Positions 8,305 to 17,870 of a DNA stretch of 64,000 bases are shown piece after piece; within the stretch, counting starts at the first letter, position 1, and each line of letters starts with the position of its first letter. Under the pieces are notes generated by a model. That model had not been told where the DNA came from. It saw nothing but the letters and a program-made list of their open reading frames with translations, and made no database searches. The DNA is from Clostridium gelidum (GTDB lineage: Bacteria > Bacillota > Clostridia > Clostridiales > Clostridiaceae): positions 1,459,001-1,523,000 of the forward strand of contig NZ_AP024849.1 in assembly GCF_019977655.1 (NCBI RefSeq), given 5' to 3'. A program made the translations under genes and the position numbers.

Positions 8305-8325
8305 TGTTATTCTAGTATAATAACA
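8305..8325 (+). promoter_or_regulatory. Palindrome over the -10 of the ferredoxin gene promoter
   Basis: TGTTATT at 8305-8311 and AATAACA at 8319-8325 form a perfect 7-bp inverted repeat. It overlaps a consensus -10 TATAAT at 8316-8321; no good -35 is seen. This is the layout of a repressor operator, or of a promoter needing an activator. Spacing does not fit the Rex consensus. The regulator is unknown. Confidence 0.5.
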
Positions 8326-8422
8326 TCATAGAGTAAATAATTTAATGTAAATAACAGCAAGAGAGAATGTTTTAATATAAATTTAAATGAACGTAAAAAA
8401 ATAATATAGGATGGTGGATTTT

Positions 8423-9157
8423 ATGATAAGAAGAGTTATTAAAATTGATGAAGAAAAGTGTAATGGGTGTGGACTTTGTGCAAGTGCTTGTCATGAAGGT
8501 GCAATTGGAATGGTGAATGGGAAAGCAAAGTTATTACGTGATGATTATTGTGATGGACTTGGAGATTGTCTTCCTTCATGTGCAACTGGTGCAATTACTT
8601 TTGAAGAACGTGAAGCAGATGAGTATGATGAAGAAGCTGTACAAATTCATATGGAAAAAAGAAAAATGGAACAAAAAAATATAGAGGTAAATAAAAATGA
8701 AAAAATATCATTTGGTTGTCCAGGATCACAAGCAAAAGCAATAAATCATAATAAAGTAGAAATTAAAAGTGCTCCTAGTACTAGCGATGTAGGATCACAA
8801 TTGAATCAATGGCCTGTACAAATTAAACTTGTACCACAAAATGCTGGGTATTTAAACAATGCTAATTTACTTATAGCAGCAGACTGCACTGCTTATGCAT
8901 ATGGTGATTTTCATAATAAATTTATGAAAAACAAAATTACACTTATAGGGTGTCCAAAGCTTGATGAAGGAGATTACGCAGAAAAACTTACAGCAATTTT
9001 AAAAATGAATGATATTAAGAGTCTTACAGTAGTAAGAATGGAAGTACCTTGCTGCGGAGGCATCGTAAATGCAGTTAAGAATGCACTTAAGGCAAGTGAA
9101 AAGATGATTCCTTGGCAAATAGTAACTATTTCAACTAATGGGGAAATTATTGAGTAA
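8423..9157 (+). CDS. Two-cluster ferredoxin-domain protein
   Basis: A protein of about 244 residues. The N-terminal domain holds one full [4Fe-4S] motif (CNGCGLCASAC) and a second cysteine set (YCDGLGDCLPSCATGAI) of the C-x5-C-x3-C type common in this family. A linker of charged residues leads to a C-terminal domain containing CPGSQ, ADCTAYAYGDFH and PCCGG, whose cysteines may bind another metal site. Proteins of this build occur in anaerobes and are often close to hybrid-cluster protein genes, though none is here. ATG 8423 is chosen because GGTGG precedes it; the frame also extends to 8411. The partner enzyme is unknown. Confidence 0.8.
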   Translation: MIRRVIKIDEEKCNGCGLCASACHEGAIGMVNGKAKLLRDDYCDGLGDCLPSCATGAITFEEREADEYDEEAVQIHMEKRKMEQKNIEVNKNEKISFGCPGSQAKAINHNKVEIKSAPSTSDVGSQLNQWPVQIKLVPQNAGYLNNANLLIAADCTAYAYGDFHNKFMKNKITLIGCPKLDEGDYAEKLTAILKMNDIKSLTVVRMEVPCCGGIVNAVKNALKASEKMIPWQIVTISTNGEIIE

Positions 9158-9183
9158 GAACAAACTATAAATGAAATAAAAAA

Positions 9184-9231
9184 ATAGAGTATACTTCTAT
9201 CGTAAATTTTTAAGATAGAAGTATACTCTAT
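9184..9231 (+). terminator. Hairpin after the ferredoxin-domain gene
   Basis: A perfect 18-bp inverted repeat (ATAGAGTATACTTCTATC and its complement) encloses a 12-base loop, 26 bases after the stop codon. The T run after it is weak, so it may also be an mRNA-stabilising hairpin. Confidence 0.65.
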
Positions 9232-9341
9232 AGTTGTTTGTACATGAATAGAAAAAAATATTCATTATATAAAAATAGAGGATATTATGGATATTGTGTA
9301 GAATACTATAAAGTAACTAGATTATACAAGGGGGAGTATAT

Positions 9342-9773
9342 ATGAATAAGAGGAAAGTGTTAATACCAATAGATGGAACTGAAAGAAGTATGCATTCTTT
9401 AGAGTTCGTAAAAGAGATATTTCCCAAAGACTCGGTGGAAATCATAATAATGAATGTAAAAGAATTGGTATTAATAAATGAAATGATAGTTGCTGATGAA
9501 ATACAATTTGCTCAAGAATTGGGATCTGAAATATTGGAAGCAGCTAAAGAAAAGATGAAAGGTTATACAACTGAAACATTTTTCACTTTTGGATATCCAG
9601 GAGATGAAATTATAAAGAAAGCAAATGAAGAAAATATAGGTATAATAGTTATGACAAAATCAACAAAAAGAGGTTTAACTAGAATGATAGGTTCAGTTAC
9701 AACAAATGTTGTGAAACGTGCTAAATGCATTGTGATGATAGTTCCAAATGATTTTACAATTAGTATAAAATAA
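9342..9773 (+). CDS. Universal stress protein (UspA family)
   Basis: A 143-residue protein with one Usp domain: the start KRKVLIPIDGTERS, and the C-terminal ATP-loop pattern MTKSTKRGLTRMIGSVTTNVV followed by VMIVP. Some Usp proteins bind ATP and protect cells in stress or stationary phase. A GGGGG site precedes the ATG. It stands alone between two hairpins, so it is probably a single-gene unit. Confidence 0.9.
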   Translation: MNKRKVLIPIDGTERSMHSLEFVKEIFPKDSVEIIIMNVKELVLINEMIVADEIQFAQELGSEILEAAKEKMKGYTTETFFTFGYPGDEIIKKANEENIGIIVMTKSTKRGLTRMIGSVTTNVVKRAKCIVMIVPNDFTISIK

Positions 9774-9856
9774 TTGTAAAAGAATTCATAAAGGCAGATT
9801 TTAAGAAATACTATCTTAAAAAGATTATATTTTAGGATCGTATTTAGTCATATAAA

Positions 9857-9898
9857 ATAACAAGTCAATTATATTAGAATATTGACTTGCTATTTTTT
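9857..9898 (+). terminator. Intrinsic terminator after the usp gene
   Basis: Arms AATAACAAGTCAAT and ATTGACTTGCTATT pair with one mismatch and are followed by a T run. The outer arm AATAACAAGTC is also the outer stem of the family I elements described below. Confidence 0.7.
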
Positions 9899-10042
9899 AT
9901 GTGCTTTATATTGGAATATAGAATTTTCCAGTATATAATGATATAATTAGACGAACTTATTTACTAAATTGCAGTTAATAGGTAATAATATAATAATAAG
10001 AAATCTTTAAAAAAATTATTTTTAAATGTTAAGGAGAAAGAA

Positions 10043-10288
10043 ATGAGAGCAGTTTATAGAAACCCAAAAGAATTAGCAACATGTTTAAAGGATATTGTAG
10101 ATGCACATGATGATGATTTAATTTCATATGAAAAAATGGAAGACAGAATCATGAAACTTGTTGAGGCAAATAAGGAAGCTATTTATAAAGAAAAGAACAT
10201 GTCTGTAAAGATATCTAACATTCTAGGGAATAAAAGAGAAGAAATTATCAATAAAGTAGTACAAAGTAAAATGAAACCAGAGGCTTAG
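10043..10288 (+). CDS. Small conserved clostridial protein (TIGR04540-like)
   Basis: An 81-residue soluble, helical, charged protein with an AAGGAG site before its ATG. The pattern (MRAVYRNPKELATCLKDIVDAHDDDL, here split across the N-terminus, and GNKREEIINKVV near the end) recalls the TIGR04540 family of clostridia, with no known function. It lies 30 bases upstream of trpS and is probably cotranscribed with it. Family naming is moderate; function unknown. Confidence 0.65.
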   Translation: MRAVYRNPKELATCLKDIVDAHDDDLISYEKMEDRIMKLVEANKEAIYKEKNMSVKISNILGNKREEIINKVVQSKMKPEA

Positions 10289-10318
10289 TTACTTTTATAG
10301 TTTAGGAGTGAATTTTTA

Positions 10319-11341
10319 ATGGATAAGAAAATAATATTAACAGGAGATAGACCGACTGGAAAGTTACATATAGGTCACTATATAGGTTCTTTAAAAAATA
10401 GAGTAGAATTTCAAAACTCTGGATTGTATGAAAGTTTTATAATGATAGCAGACCAACAAGCTTTAACTGATAATGCAAGAGATCCTGAAAAGATAAAAAA
10501 TAGCTTGATAGAAGTTGCATTAGATTATTTAGCAGTTGGAATTGATCCGAGCAAATCTACCATATTTATACAATCACAAATACCAGAATTAAATGAACTT
10601 ACTATGCATTATTTAAATATTGTTACATTATCAAGATTAGAAAGAAATCCAACAGTTAAAGCAGAAATAAAACAGAAGAATTTTGAAAATAGCATTCCAG
10701 CTGGATTCCTTATTTATCCAGTTAGCCAAGCAGCAGATATAACAGCATTTAAAGCAACTACAGTTCCAGTTGGAGAAGATCAATTACCAATGATTGAACA
10801 AACTAGAGAAATTGTTAGAAGCTTTAATTCTATATATGGAGAAGTTTTAGTAGAGCCAGAAGCAATAATACCTAAAGAAGATACTTGTGGAAGATTACCT
10901 GGTACTGATGGGAAAGCTAAAATGAGCAAATCAATAGGAAATTGTATATATTTATCTGACGATGCAGATACAATTAAAAAGAAAGTTATGTCAATGTATA
11001 CAGATCCGAGTCATATTAAAGTAGAAGATCCAGGACAAATAGAAGGAAATACTGTATTTACTTATTTAGACGTTTTTGCAACTGATAAAGATGCAGTAGA
11101 AGAGATGAAAGAACACTACAAACGTGGTGGGCTTGGTGATATGAAGGTTAAAAAATACTTGAATGAAGTAATGCAAGCCGAACTTGAACCAATAAGAAAC
11201 AGAAGAATAGAATTTGAAAAAGATATTGATGCTATATATGATATGCTAAAAGATGGTAGTGATAAAGCTAGAGCAGTAGCAGCAAATACTTTAAGAGAAG
11301 TCCGGACCGCAATAGGCATAGAGTATTTTACAAAAAAATAG
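10319..11341 (+). CDS. trpS: Tryptophan--tRNA ligase
   Basis: A 340-residue class I aminoacyl-tRNA synthetase that charges tRNA-Trp with tryptophan in the cytoplasm. It has the HIGH-type motif (GKLHIGHYIGS) near the start and KMSKS (GKAKMSKSIGN) near residue 203. The length is normal. It sits between two small genes with gaps of 30 and 37 bases. No T-box leader is seen upstream, so tryptophan-dependent control is not evident. Confidence 0.97.
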   Translation: MDKKIILTGDRPTGKLHIGHYIGSLKNRVEFQNSGLYESFIMIADQQALTDNARDPEKIKNSLIEVALDYLAVGIDPSKSTIFIQSQIPELNELTMHYLNIVTLSRLERNPTVKAEIKQKNFENSIPAGFLIYPVSQAADITAFKATTVPVGEDQLPMIEQTREIVRSFNSIYGEVLVEPEAIIPKEDTCGRLPGTDGKAKMSKSIGNCIYLSDDADTIKKKVMSMYTDPSHIKVEDPGQIEGNTVFTYLDVFATDKDAVEEMKEHYKRGGLGDMKVKKYLNEVMQAELEPIRNRRIEFEKDIDAIYDMLKDGSDKARAVAANTLREVRTAIGIEYFTKK

Positions 11342-11378
11342 ATGAATAAATAAAAGCCACTATGGGGGGAAAGCTGAA

Positions 11379-11846
11379 ATGAAAGCTACGGGTATAGTAA
11401 ACTATGAGCTAGACGATGCATTTCGTATTTTTATGAAAAATGCAAAAAAGGATTTTCCAGAATTTAATGAAGAAAATCCAAAAGGATGTAATTTCATGAA
11501 AAATATACAAACTGGAGCTCCAAAGCCAGTAGAATGTACAATTGAAATAACTGAATATATAAAAAATGAAAAATATGAAATTACAACTTCAACAAGCTTT
11601 ACAAAATGTGTATCTACATATATGTTTAAGGGTCAAAAAGATGGTACAACTAAATTGATATTTGAAGAAAATCAACCCTATGAAAAGTTTGTATCATATA
11701 CAACAATATGGATTCAAAGACTTATGGCTAGACGTACATTTAAAGCAAAGTTTAACCATACTGTAGAATGTCTTAACAATGAATTAAAAACGTATTTTAG
11801 TAATATTGAGAGAAGTAAACCTAAAAATAAGGAAGTAACTGAATAA
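11379..11846 (+). CDS. DUF3284-like protein
   Basis: A 155-residue soluble protein whose layout (an N-terminal strand with FRIFMKNAKKDFPEF, and a middle with EITEYIKNEKYEITTSTS) resembles DUF3284, a family with a START/SRPBCC-like fold found in Firmicutes. Such proteins probably bind small hydrophobic ligands, but no ligand is known. GGGGGG precedes the ATG. It follows trpS closely and ends just before a family I element. Confidence 0.65.
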   Translation: MKATGIVNYELDDAFRIFMKNAKKDFPEFNEENPKGCNFMKNIQTGAPKPVECTIEITEYIKNEKYEITTSTSFTKCVSTYMFKGQKDGTTKLIFEENQPYEKFVSYTTIWIQRLMARRTFKAKFNHTVECLNNELKTYFSNIERSKPKNKEVTE

Positions 11847-11850
11847 GATT

Positions 11851-12082
11851 AAGGCACAATCAAAAAAATAACAAGTCCATTTGCCAGTCTATTTTCCATC
11901 ATAATGGAAGCTCGATTCGCATTCGCTCACTGAGTAAGCGATTCACACCAAATCATAGATTTGGGTTCACTGCTCACGTCGGCAAATTGACCTAATAGGC
12001 CTGCTATGAGGGCAATTAGTCTCCTTGCCTGATGAAAAATATTCATGGCAACTTTGGACTTGTTATTTATTTTCATGTGCCT
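11851..12082 (+). repeat. Family I structured element, copy a (long form)
   Basis: An element of about 232 bases with imperfect terminal inverted repeats (left AGGCACAATCAAAAAAATAA, right TTATTTATTTTCATGTGCCT). It contains the outer stem AATAACAAGTCC/GGACTTGTTATT, an inner hairpin with loop TAATAGGCCTGCTATGA, and in this long form extra small hairpins around 11905-11980. Copies are at 27059, 28800, 32386 (minus), 33967 and 35083. It fills the gap between the DUF3284 gene and the next terminator. Confidence 0.85.
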
Positions 12083-12137
12083 AAAAAGCATTTGGGTTGT
12101 TTCGAAATATTTTATATTTTGAAACAACCCATTTTTT
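12083..12137. terminator. Bidirectional terminator between family I copy a and the aminopeptidase gene
   Basis: TGGGTTGTTTC at 12093-12103 pairs perfectly with GAAACAACCCA at 12121-12131. On the plus strand it is followed by ATTTTTTTAT, and on the minus strand by a T-rich run. It therefore can end transcription from both convergent genes. Confidence 0.8.
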
Positions 12138-12142
12138 TATAA

Positions 12143-13369
12143 TTATGCCCAATTACCATCTTTAAATATTTGAATTTCTTCACCATTAGCTTTTACACCA
12201 AGTATATTTGTATCTTTTGTTCCTATCATGAAATCAACATGTTCTAATGAAACATTGGCACATGCTATTTTTTTCTCATCTTTAGTCATTTTTTCTCCAT
12301 TTTTTATGCAACATGGATATGAGGAGCCAAGAGCTAAATGACAAGAAGCATTTTCATCATATAATGTATTGTAGAAAATTATATTTGAATTTGAAATTGG
12401 AGAATTAAAAGGTACTAAAGCAACTTCGCCTAAACGATTTGAACCTTCATCAGTATTTATTAATTCTTTTAAAATATCTAGTCCAGTTTCAGCTTTGCAA
12501 TCTATAACTTTACCGTCCTTAAAGGTTAATGAAAAATTATTTATTAAATTTCCACAGTAGCTTAAAGGCTTTGAACTAAATACAATTCCATTTACTTCAT
12601 CTAATTTTGGTGTAGTATAAACTTCTTCTGTTGGCATATTTGCAATAAATTTAAGACCATCTTGTTTAGTGTCTTCTCCACCACACCAAATATGATTTTT
12701 AACTAATCCAACTTTTAAATCTGTTCCAAGGGAATTAGTAAAATGTAAATATTCAAATTCGTGAGAATTTAATTCTGATACTTTTTTATGAAGAAGATCA
12801 ACATGGGTATTCCAAGCTTTAATAGGATCATCTTCATTAAGTCTCATAACATTAAAAATAGCATTCCATAATTTTTCTACGGCGATTTTAGAGGAAGCTT
12901 CACTAAAAACTTTTTTAGCCCAATTTTCTGTTGGTATTGAAATTATGCACCATGAATTTTTATTAGAATTACAAGCATCATGATACTTTTCCAAAGCAAC
13001 ACGTTTACTTTTTTGAGATGCAGATATTTTATCTGAATCAACATCTTTAAAAATATCAGGATCAGATGCAGAGATACTTAAAAAAGCAGCATTTTTTTCT
13101 ACATAATAATTATATCTATCACGCTCAAAATCTGGAGTGAAAGAAAGAACCTCTTTACTAGAATTATTAAATCTAATTTTATTGAATTTCTCATCATTAT
13201 AATTTATAACAACATCAGAAGCACCAACGGTATAAGCTTCTTCTGCAATCATTTTTGCAAAGTCACTACATTCAATAGGACTATTTATGACTAAGAGACC
13301 ATCTTTTTGCAAATTTATACCTTTAATAACGGCAAGTTTTGCATATTTTAATAATAAATCATTAAACAA
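12143..13369 (-). CDS. M29 family aminopeptidase
   Basis: A 408-residue aminopeptidase of the AmpS/PepS/AmpT (M29) family, which removes N-terminal residues from peptides in the cytoplasm using two metal ions. Family blocks are present: GEVALVP, DENASCHLALGSSYP and LEHVDFMIGT, which supply the Glu, His and Asp metal ligands. Length is normal. No signal peptide is seen. It is a single-gene unit, divergent from polA. Confidence 0.9.
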   Translation of the reverse strand: MFNDLLLKYAKLAVIKGINLQKDGLLVINSPIECSDFAKMIAEEAYTVGASDVVINYNDEKFNKIRFNNSSKEVLSFTPDFERDRYNYYVEKNAAFLSISASDPDIFKDVDSDKISASQKSKRVALEKYHDACNSNKNSWCIISIPTENWAKKVFSEASSKIAVEKLWNAIFNVMRLNEDDPIKAWNTHVDLLHKKVSELNSHEFEYLHFTNSLGTDLKVGLVKNHIWCGGEDTKQDGLKFIANMPTEEVYTTPKLDEVNGIVFSSKPLSYCGNLINNFSLTFKDGKVIDCKAETGLDILKELINTDEGSNRLGEVALVPFNSPISNSNIIFYNTLYDENASCHLALGSSYPCCIKNGEKMTKDEKKIACANVSLEHVDFMIGTKDTNILGVKANGEEIQIFKDGNWA

Positions 13370-13396
13370 TTATATCACCTCATAATTAATAAACTA

Positions 13397-13444
13397 CAGT
13401 CATTTATTATCTGAATTTTATGTTATCATAATAATAAAATGACT
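13397..13444. repeat. Imperfect inverted repeat in the aminopeptidase-polA gap
   Basis: CAGTCATTTATTAT at 13397-13410 is nearly complementary to ATAATAAAATGACTG at 13430-13444. It lies just upstream of the aminopeptidase start and may be part of its control region. The rest of the 365-base gap is AT-rich with no clear feature except the ribosome binding site of polA (AGGAGG). Confidence 0.4.
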
Positions 13445-13734
13445 GCTATTATTATTACATTATTTGAGATGATTATCAAATTTTTTGGAGAAATAGTCTA
13501 AAATATTTATTAGGCAAAAAACAATATTATATATAAACAAAATGTTTTTAGAATGGAACAAAAAGATAATTATTTAGGATATAATAGCTAGGAAATAGCA
13601 TATTTAGTTTATAAATCTATACTTTAAGGGAAATAATATAGTATAATAATTTAAGTAATCCAAATAGAATTTATTGGTAGGGGGATTAGTCTTACTACTT
13701 AATAAAAATTTTTAGATAAACGTAGGAGGTTTTA

Positions 13735-16338
13735 ATGAAGAAATTATTAATTTTAGACTCAAATTCACTTATGAATAGGGCTTTTTATGCATTGCCTCCG
13801 ATGAACAATAGTGATGGAACAAATACTAATGCCATTTATGGATTTATGAATATGTTATTTAAGATGAAGGATGAAATTAATCCAGATAGTATAATTGCTA
13901 CCTTTGACTTAAAAGCACCAACTTTTAGACATAAGGAATATGCAGAATATAAGGCAGGAAGAAATAAAATGCCACCAGAACTTGCAGAGCAATTTCCAAT
14001 AATCAAAGAATTGTTAATGTTTATGGGCATAAAGATTTTTGAAATAGAAGGTTTTGAAGCTGATGACTTAATTGGTACAGTTTCTAAATTTGCTGAAAAC
14101 AATGATACTAAAGTATTTGTAGTTACAGGAGATAAAGATGCACTTCAATTAGCATCTGACACTACTGAAATTATAATTACTAAAAAGGGTGTTAGCGAAA
14201 CCGCAGTATATGATAGAAAAACCTTTATAGATGAATTTGAAGTAACGCCAAATCAATTTATAGATGTTAAAGGCCTTATGGGAGATAAGTCTGATAACAT
14301 TCCAGGTGTTCCAGGTGTTGGAGAAAAAACTGCATTTAAGCTTATAAAAGAATATGGATCAATTGAAGAAGTACTAAAAAATATTGATAACATCCCAGGA
14401 AAGAAGCTTAAGGAAAATTTAGAAAACAATGTAGAACAAGCAATATTCTCTAAAAGGCTTGCTACTATTATGAGAGAAGTTCCAATTGAGATAACTTTAG
14501 ATGATATTAATTGTAGTGAAAAAGAAAATGTATTAGAAATTAAGAAAATGCTTATTAGACTTGAAATGAAATCTATTTTAGCGAAATTTAAAGATGAAAC
14601 ATTTTCAGAGGAGTCTAAAGTTGAAGTTAATACTATAGATACAATTGAAGCTATGAAAGATTTATTTTCAAATAAAAAAGATATAATTTACATAGATTAT
14701 ACCCTAACAGATTCATCTATATATTCTAAATTAGAACTTGAATATTTAATTTTAGGCGAAGAAAATACAGGTACTATTATAAATTTTAAAGACATAAGTT
14801 TTAAGGGTAAAGAAGAATCCATAGAAGCTTTAAAACTCCTAATGGAAGATGAAAATATTAAGAAGGTAATTCATGATGGAAAAAACTTTGTTACTTTTCT
14901 AAATAAAAATAAAATTAAAATTAAAGGATTTGATTTTGATACTGCAATAGCAGCTTATTTGATTGATTCTTCAAAGAGTAAATATGAAATTATAGAGCTT
15001 GTTAATAATTATATTGGAGAAAACCCAAGCGAAGAAGGAAATAATCTTAAAGTAATTCTTTCAAGCTATTTACCAGTTATTTATGAAAAATTAAAAGAAA
15101 AACTTCATAAAGAAAATATGGATAAACTATATTATGAAGTTGAGCATCCATTAATATATGTACTTTCATCAATGGAAAGCATTGGATTTAATATAAATGA
15201 AGGAATGCTCGATGAACTCAAAATAAAATTCAAAAAAGAAATTGATGAGACTCAAGAAGCAATATATAAGCTATCTGAAGAAGAATTTAATATAAGTTCA
15301 CCTAAGCAATTAAGTAAGATATTATTTGAAAAATTAGATTTACCAGTTATTAAGAAAACAAAAACTGGGTATTCAACGAATCAAGAAGTTTTAGAAAAAT
15401 TAATAGATAAGCATGAAATAATTCCTAAGATAATGTATTATAGACAAGTCACAAAAATTTATTCTACATATATAGAGGGATTAAAAAATGTAATTGACAC
15501 GGATGGACGTATTCATTCAAATTTCAATCAAACTGTTACTACAACAGGAAGATTATCAAGTACAGAACCTAATTTGCAAAACATTCCAATTAGGCATGAG
15601 CTAGGAAGGGAAATAAGAAAAGTATTTATTCCTATGGAAGAAAATGATATCCTTGTTTCTTGCGATTATTCTCAAATAGAATTAAGAATTTTAGCTCATA
15701 TTGCAGATGATGAAAATATGATAGATGCATTTAAGCATCATAGTGATATTCATACAAAAACAGCTTCAGAAGTTTTTAAAGTGCCATTAGATGAAGTGAC
15801 TTCTCTTATGAGAAGTAGAGCAAAGGCTGTAAACTTTGGAATCGTATATGGTATAGGAGCATTTAGTTTAGCTCAAGATTTAAAGATTACCAAAAAAGAA
15901 GCGGAAGAATATATGGCTATTTATTTTGAAAGATATCCTAAGATAAAAAAATACTTAGAAAACATAGTTAAAGATGCTGAAGAAACTGGATATGTACTAA
16001 CTATATTAAATAGAAGAAGATTTATACCGGAAATAAAAGCTTCTAATAAAATAGTAAAAGCTTTAGGTGATAGATTAGCTATGAATGCTCCAATTCAAGG
16101 GAGCGCAGCTGATATAATAAAAATTGCTATGGTTAATGTTTATAATAAATTAAATGAAAATAAATTGAAAAGTGAATTAATTCTTCAAGTTCATGATGAA
16201 CTTATATTAAATGTTAAGAAGGAAGAATTTGAAGAGGTTAAAAACTTAGTTGAGCATGAAATGGAAAAGGCTATTGAATTAAAAGTAGCACTTGATGTAG
16301 ATGTAAATTCAGGGCATACGTGGTATGAAGCAAAATAA
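13735..16338 (+). CDS. polA: DNA polymerase I
   Basis: An 867-residue repair and Okazaki-fragment polymerase. Residues 1 to about 300 form the 5'-3' exonuclease (DSNSLMNRAFYALPP; GFEADDLIGT; GLMGDKSDNIPGVPGVGEKT). The middle domain (about 300-470) is a degenerate proofreading exonuclease: the DxE metal motif is replaced at YIDYTL. The C-terminal half is the polymerase with motif A (DYSQIELRILAH), motif B (RSRAKAVNFGIVYG) and motif C (QVHDELIL). Loss of proofreading residues is common in Firmicutes. It heads an operon with coaE and a transglycosylase. Confidence 0.97.
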   Translation: MKKLLILDSNSLMNRAFYALPPMNNSDGTNTNAIYGFMNMLFKMKDEINPDSIIATFDLKAPTFRHKEYAEYKAGRNKMPPELAEQFPIIKELLMFMGIKIFEIEGFEADDLIGTVSKFAENNDTKVFVVTGDKDALQLASDTTEIIITKKGVSETAVYDRKTFIDEFEVTPNQFIDVKGLMGDKSDNIPGVPGVGEKTAFKLIKEYGSIEEVLKNIDNIPGKKLKENLENNVEQAIFSKRLATIMREVPIEITLDDINCSEKENVLEIKKMLIRLEMKSILAKFKDETFSEESKVEVNTIDTIEAMKDLFSNKKDIIYIDYTLTDSSIYSKLELEYLILGEENTGTIINFKDISFKGKEESIEALKLLMEDENIKKVIHDGKNFVTFLNKNKIKIKGFDFDTAIAAYLIDSSKSKYEIIELVNNYIGENPSEEGNNLKVILSSYLPVIYEKLKEKLHKENMDKLYYEVEHPLIYVLSSMESIGFNINEGMLDELKIKFKKEIDETQEAIYKLSEEEFNISSPKQLSKILFEKLDLPVIKKTKTGYSTNQEVLEKLIDKHEIIPKIMYYRQVTKIYSTYIEGLKNVIDTDGRIHSNFNQTVTTTGRLSSTEPNLQNIPIRHELGREIRKVFIPMEENDILVSCDYSQIELRILAHIADDENMIDAFKHHSDIHTKTASEVFKVPLDEVTSLMRSRAKAVNFGIVYGIGAFSLAQDLKITKKEAEEYMAIYFERYPKIKKYLENIVKDAEETGYVLTILNRRRFIPEIKASNKIVKALGDRLAMNAPIQGSAADIIKIAMVNVYNKLNENKLKSELILQVHDELILNVKKEEFEEVKNLVEHEMEKAIELKVALDVDVNSGHTWYEAK

Positions 16339-16394
16339 AAATCTTTGAGTTTTTACATTAACTGTTAACTGAAAAAAGGGTGGTTATAAATAAA

Positions 16395-16994
16395 ATGATT
16401 AAGGTTGGTTTAACAGGTGGAATTGGTACTGGTAAAAGTACTGTATGCGATATTTTAAGACGAGAAAAATTTAAAATTATCGATGCAGATTTTATAGCTA
16501 AAGAAGTATTGGAAAAGAATCCTCCAATACTAGAAATGGTTAGAACGCAATTTGGAACAGGATTTTTTGATTGGAGAGGCGAATTTAGAAGAAAAGAATT
16601 TGGAAATCATATCTTTAGATTCCCAAAACAAAGAATAAAATATGAAGATATTATTATGCCTTATATTAAACAAAGCATAGAAGAAAGTATAAAGGCATAT
16701 GAAAAAAAAGGTGAAAAAATAGTAATAATAGATGCCCCAACTTTGATTGAAAATAATCTACATGTTGAAATGGATTATATTATTCTTGTATTTGCTGATA
16801 ATTCTGTTCAAATTCAAAGGGTTATGAACAGGGATAAGTTAACTAAAGTTGAAGCTGTTAGCAGAATAAATTCTCAAATGCCTATGGAAGAAAAAAAGGA
16901 ATATGCAAATATTATTATTGATAATAATACTGATTTAATTGATACTCAAAAGCAAGTTTATGATTTAATTGATTTTATGAAACTAATATGCTAG
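16395..16994 (+). CDS. coaE: Dephospho-CoA kinase
   Basis: A protein of about 199 residues that performs the last step of coenzyme A synthesis, phosphorylation of dephospho-CoA. It has the P-loop GLTGGIGTGKST at the N-terminus, DADFIAKEVL and IIDAPTLIEN (the usual form is DxPLLxE). The frame opens at GTG 16380, but ATG 16395 is spaced properly from AAGGGTGG and gives the usual start MIKVGLTGG. It follows polA by 56 bases; polA-coaE neighbours are common in Firmicutes. Confidence 0.93.
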   Translation: MIKVGLTGGIGTGKSTVCDILRREKFKIIDADFIAKEVLEKNPPILEMVRTQFGTGFFDWRGEFRRKEFGNHIFRFPKQRIKYEDIIMPYIKQSIEESIKAYEKKGEKIVIIDAPTLIENNLHVEMDYIILVFADNSVQIQRVMNRDKLTKVEAVSRINSQMPMEEKKEYANIIIDNNTDLIDTQKQVYDLIDFMKLIC

Positions 16995-17010
16995 GTTTAA
17001 GGAGAAAATA

Positions 17011-17646
17011 ATGAAATTTATAAAAAAAATCTTTTCTACACTAGTGGTTTTAGTTGTAATTATAATAGCAATTGGAGTAGGTTCTAACTATGTTATAAAA
17101 GAGAAATTTTTTCCTTATAAGTATAAAGAATATGTAGATAAATATAGCAGTAAATACCAATTAGACCCGTTATTTGTATTAGCAGTAATAAAAACTGAAA
17201 GTAAATTTGATGATGATGCACATTCACATAAAAATGCTGTAGGACTTATGCAAATAACTGTTGAAACAGGAGAATGGGCTGCTAAGGAAATGGGGTTTAC
17301 TACATTTTCTAAAGATGATTTATATGACGAAGAATATAATATTAGAATGGGATGCTGGTATCTACGACGGTTAAATGATACCTTTGATGGAGATTTAGAC
17401 CTAACAATTGCCGCTTACAATGCAGGTCCAACTAACGTACAGACATGGCTTAAAAATGAGAAATATTCGTCAGATGGCAAAAGTATAGATTATATACCAT
17501 TTGGAGAAACAAAGAAATATGTTGATAAAGTAGATGTTTATTATCATGTATATGAATATATTTATGGTGAAACAGAAAGTTATTTTAACAAAGATAAAAT
17601 ACTGAAATTGATTAAAGGCCTTTCAAATATGCATTTATTAAGTTAA
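17011..17646 (+). CDS. Membrane-anchored lytic transglycosylase (SLT domain)
   Basis: A 211-residue protein with an N-terminal membrane anchor (residues 7-30) followed by a GH23 lytic transglycosylase domain outside the membrane. The catalytic Glu is in AVIKTESKFD, followed by AVGLMQI and LTIAAYNAGPTNVQTWL. It cleaves the glycan strands of peptidoglycan. It begins 16 bases after coaE with an AAGGAG site, so it is the last gene of the polA operon, before a terminator. Confidence 0.92.
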   Translation: MKFIKKIFSTLVVLVVIIIAIGVGSNYVIKEKFFPYKYKEYVDKYSSKYQLDPLFVLAVIKTESKFDDDAHSHKNAVGLMQITVETGEWAAKEMGFTTFSKDDLYDEEYNIRMGCWYLRRLNDTFDGDLDLTIAAYNAGPTNVQTWLKNEKYSSDGKSIDYIPFGETKKYVDKVDVYYHVYEYIYGETESYFNKDKILKLIKGLSNMHLLS

Positions 17647-17680
17647 TTCTTAGTTATAAAACTAAGAATTAACTTAATGA
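17638..17680 (+). terminator. Terminator of the polA-coaE-slt operon
   Basis: A perfect 17-bp stem (TTAAGTTAATTCTTAGT and its complement) with a 6-base loop. It begins inside the last codons of the transglycosylase gene. Confidence 0.75.
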
Positions 17681-17746
17681 TTTTATAAAACTTACTTGAA
17701 TTATTGAGAAAAATGAATTATTATTAAATAGTTAACTAATAATTTT

Positions 17747-17830
17747 GCAGGTATGCTGGAATGGCAGACAGGCACGCTTGAGGTGCGTGTGTTTTATAGC
17801 GTACGGGTTCAAGTCCCGTTACCTGCACCA
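17747..17830 (+). tRNA. tRNA-Leu (anticodon GAG)
   Basis: An 84-base gene with a 7-bp acceptor stem (GCAGGTA / TACCTGC), encoded CCA end, T-arm GGGTTCAAGTCCC, long variable arm and an anticodon stem CACGC/GCGTG around the loop TTGAGGT, which places GAG at positions 34-36. The long variable arm fits leucine. No other RNA gene adjoins it. Confidence 0.93.
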
Positions 17831-17870
17831 ATTTATATTTATTAATCAAGGCTACATTAGCCATTGATGA

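Noticed and set aside
9974..10318. A T-box leader for trpS
   Set aside because: No T-box sequence or antiterminator is seen, and a small gene precedes trpS closely.
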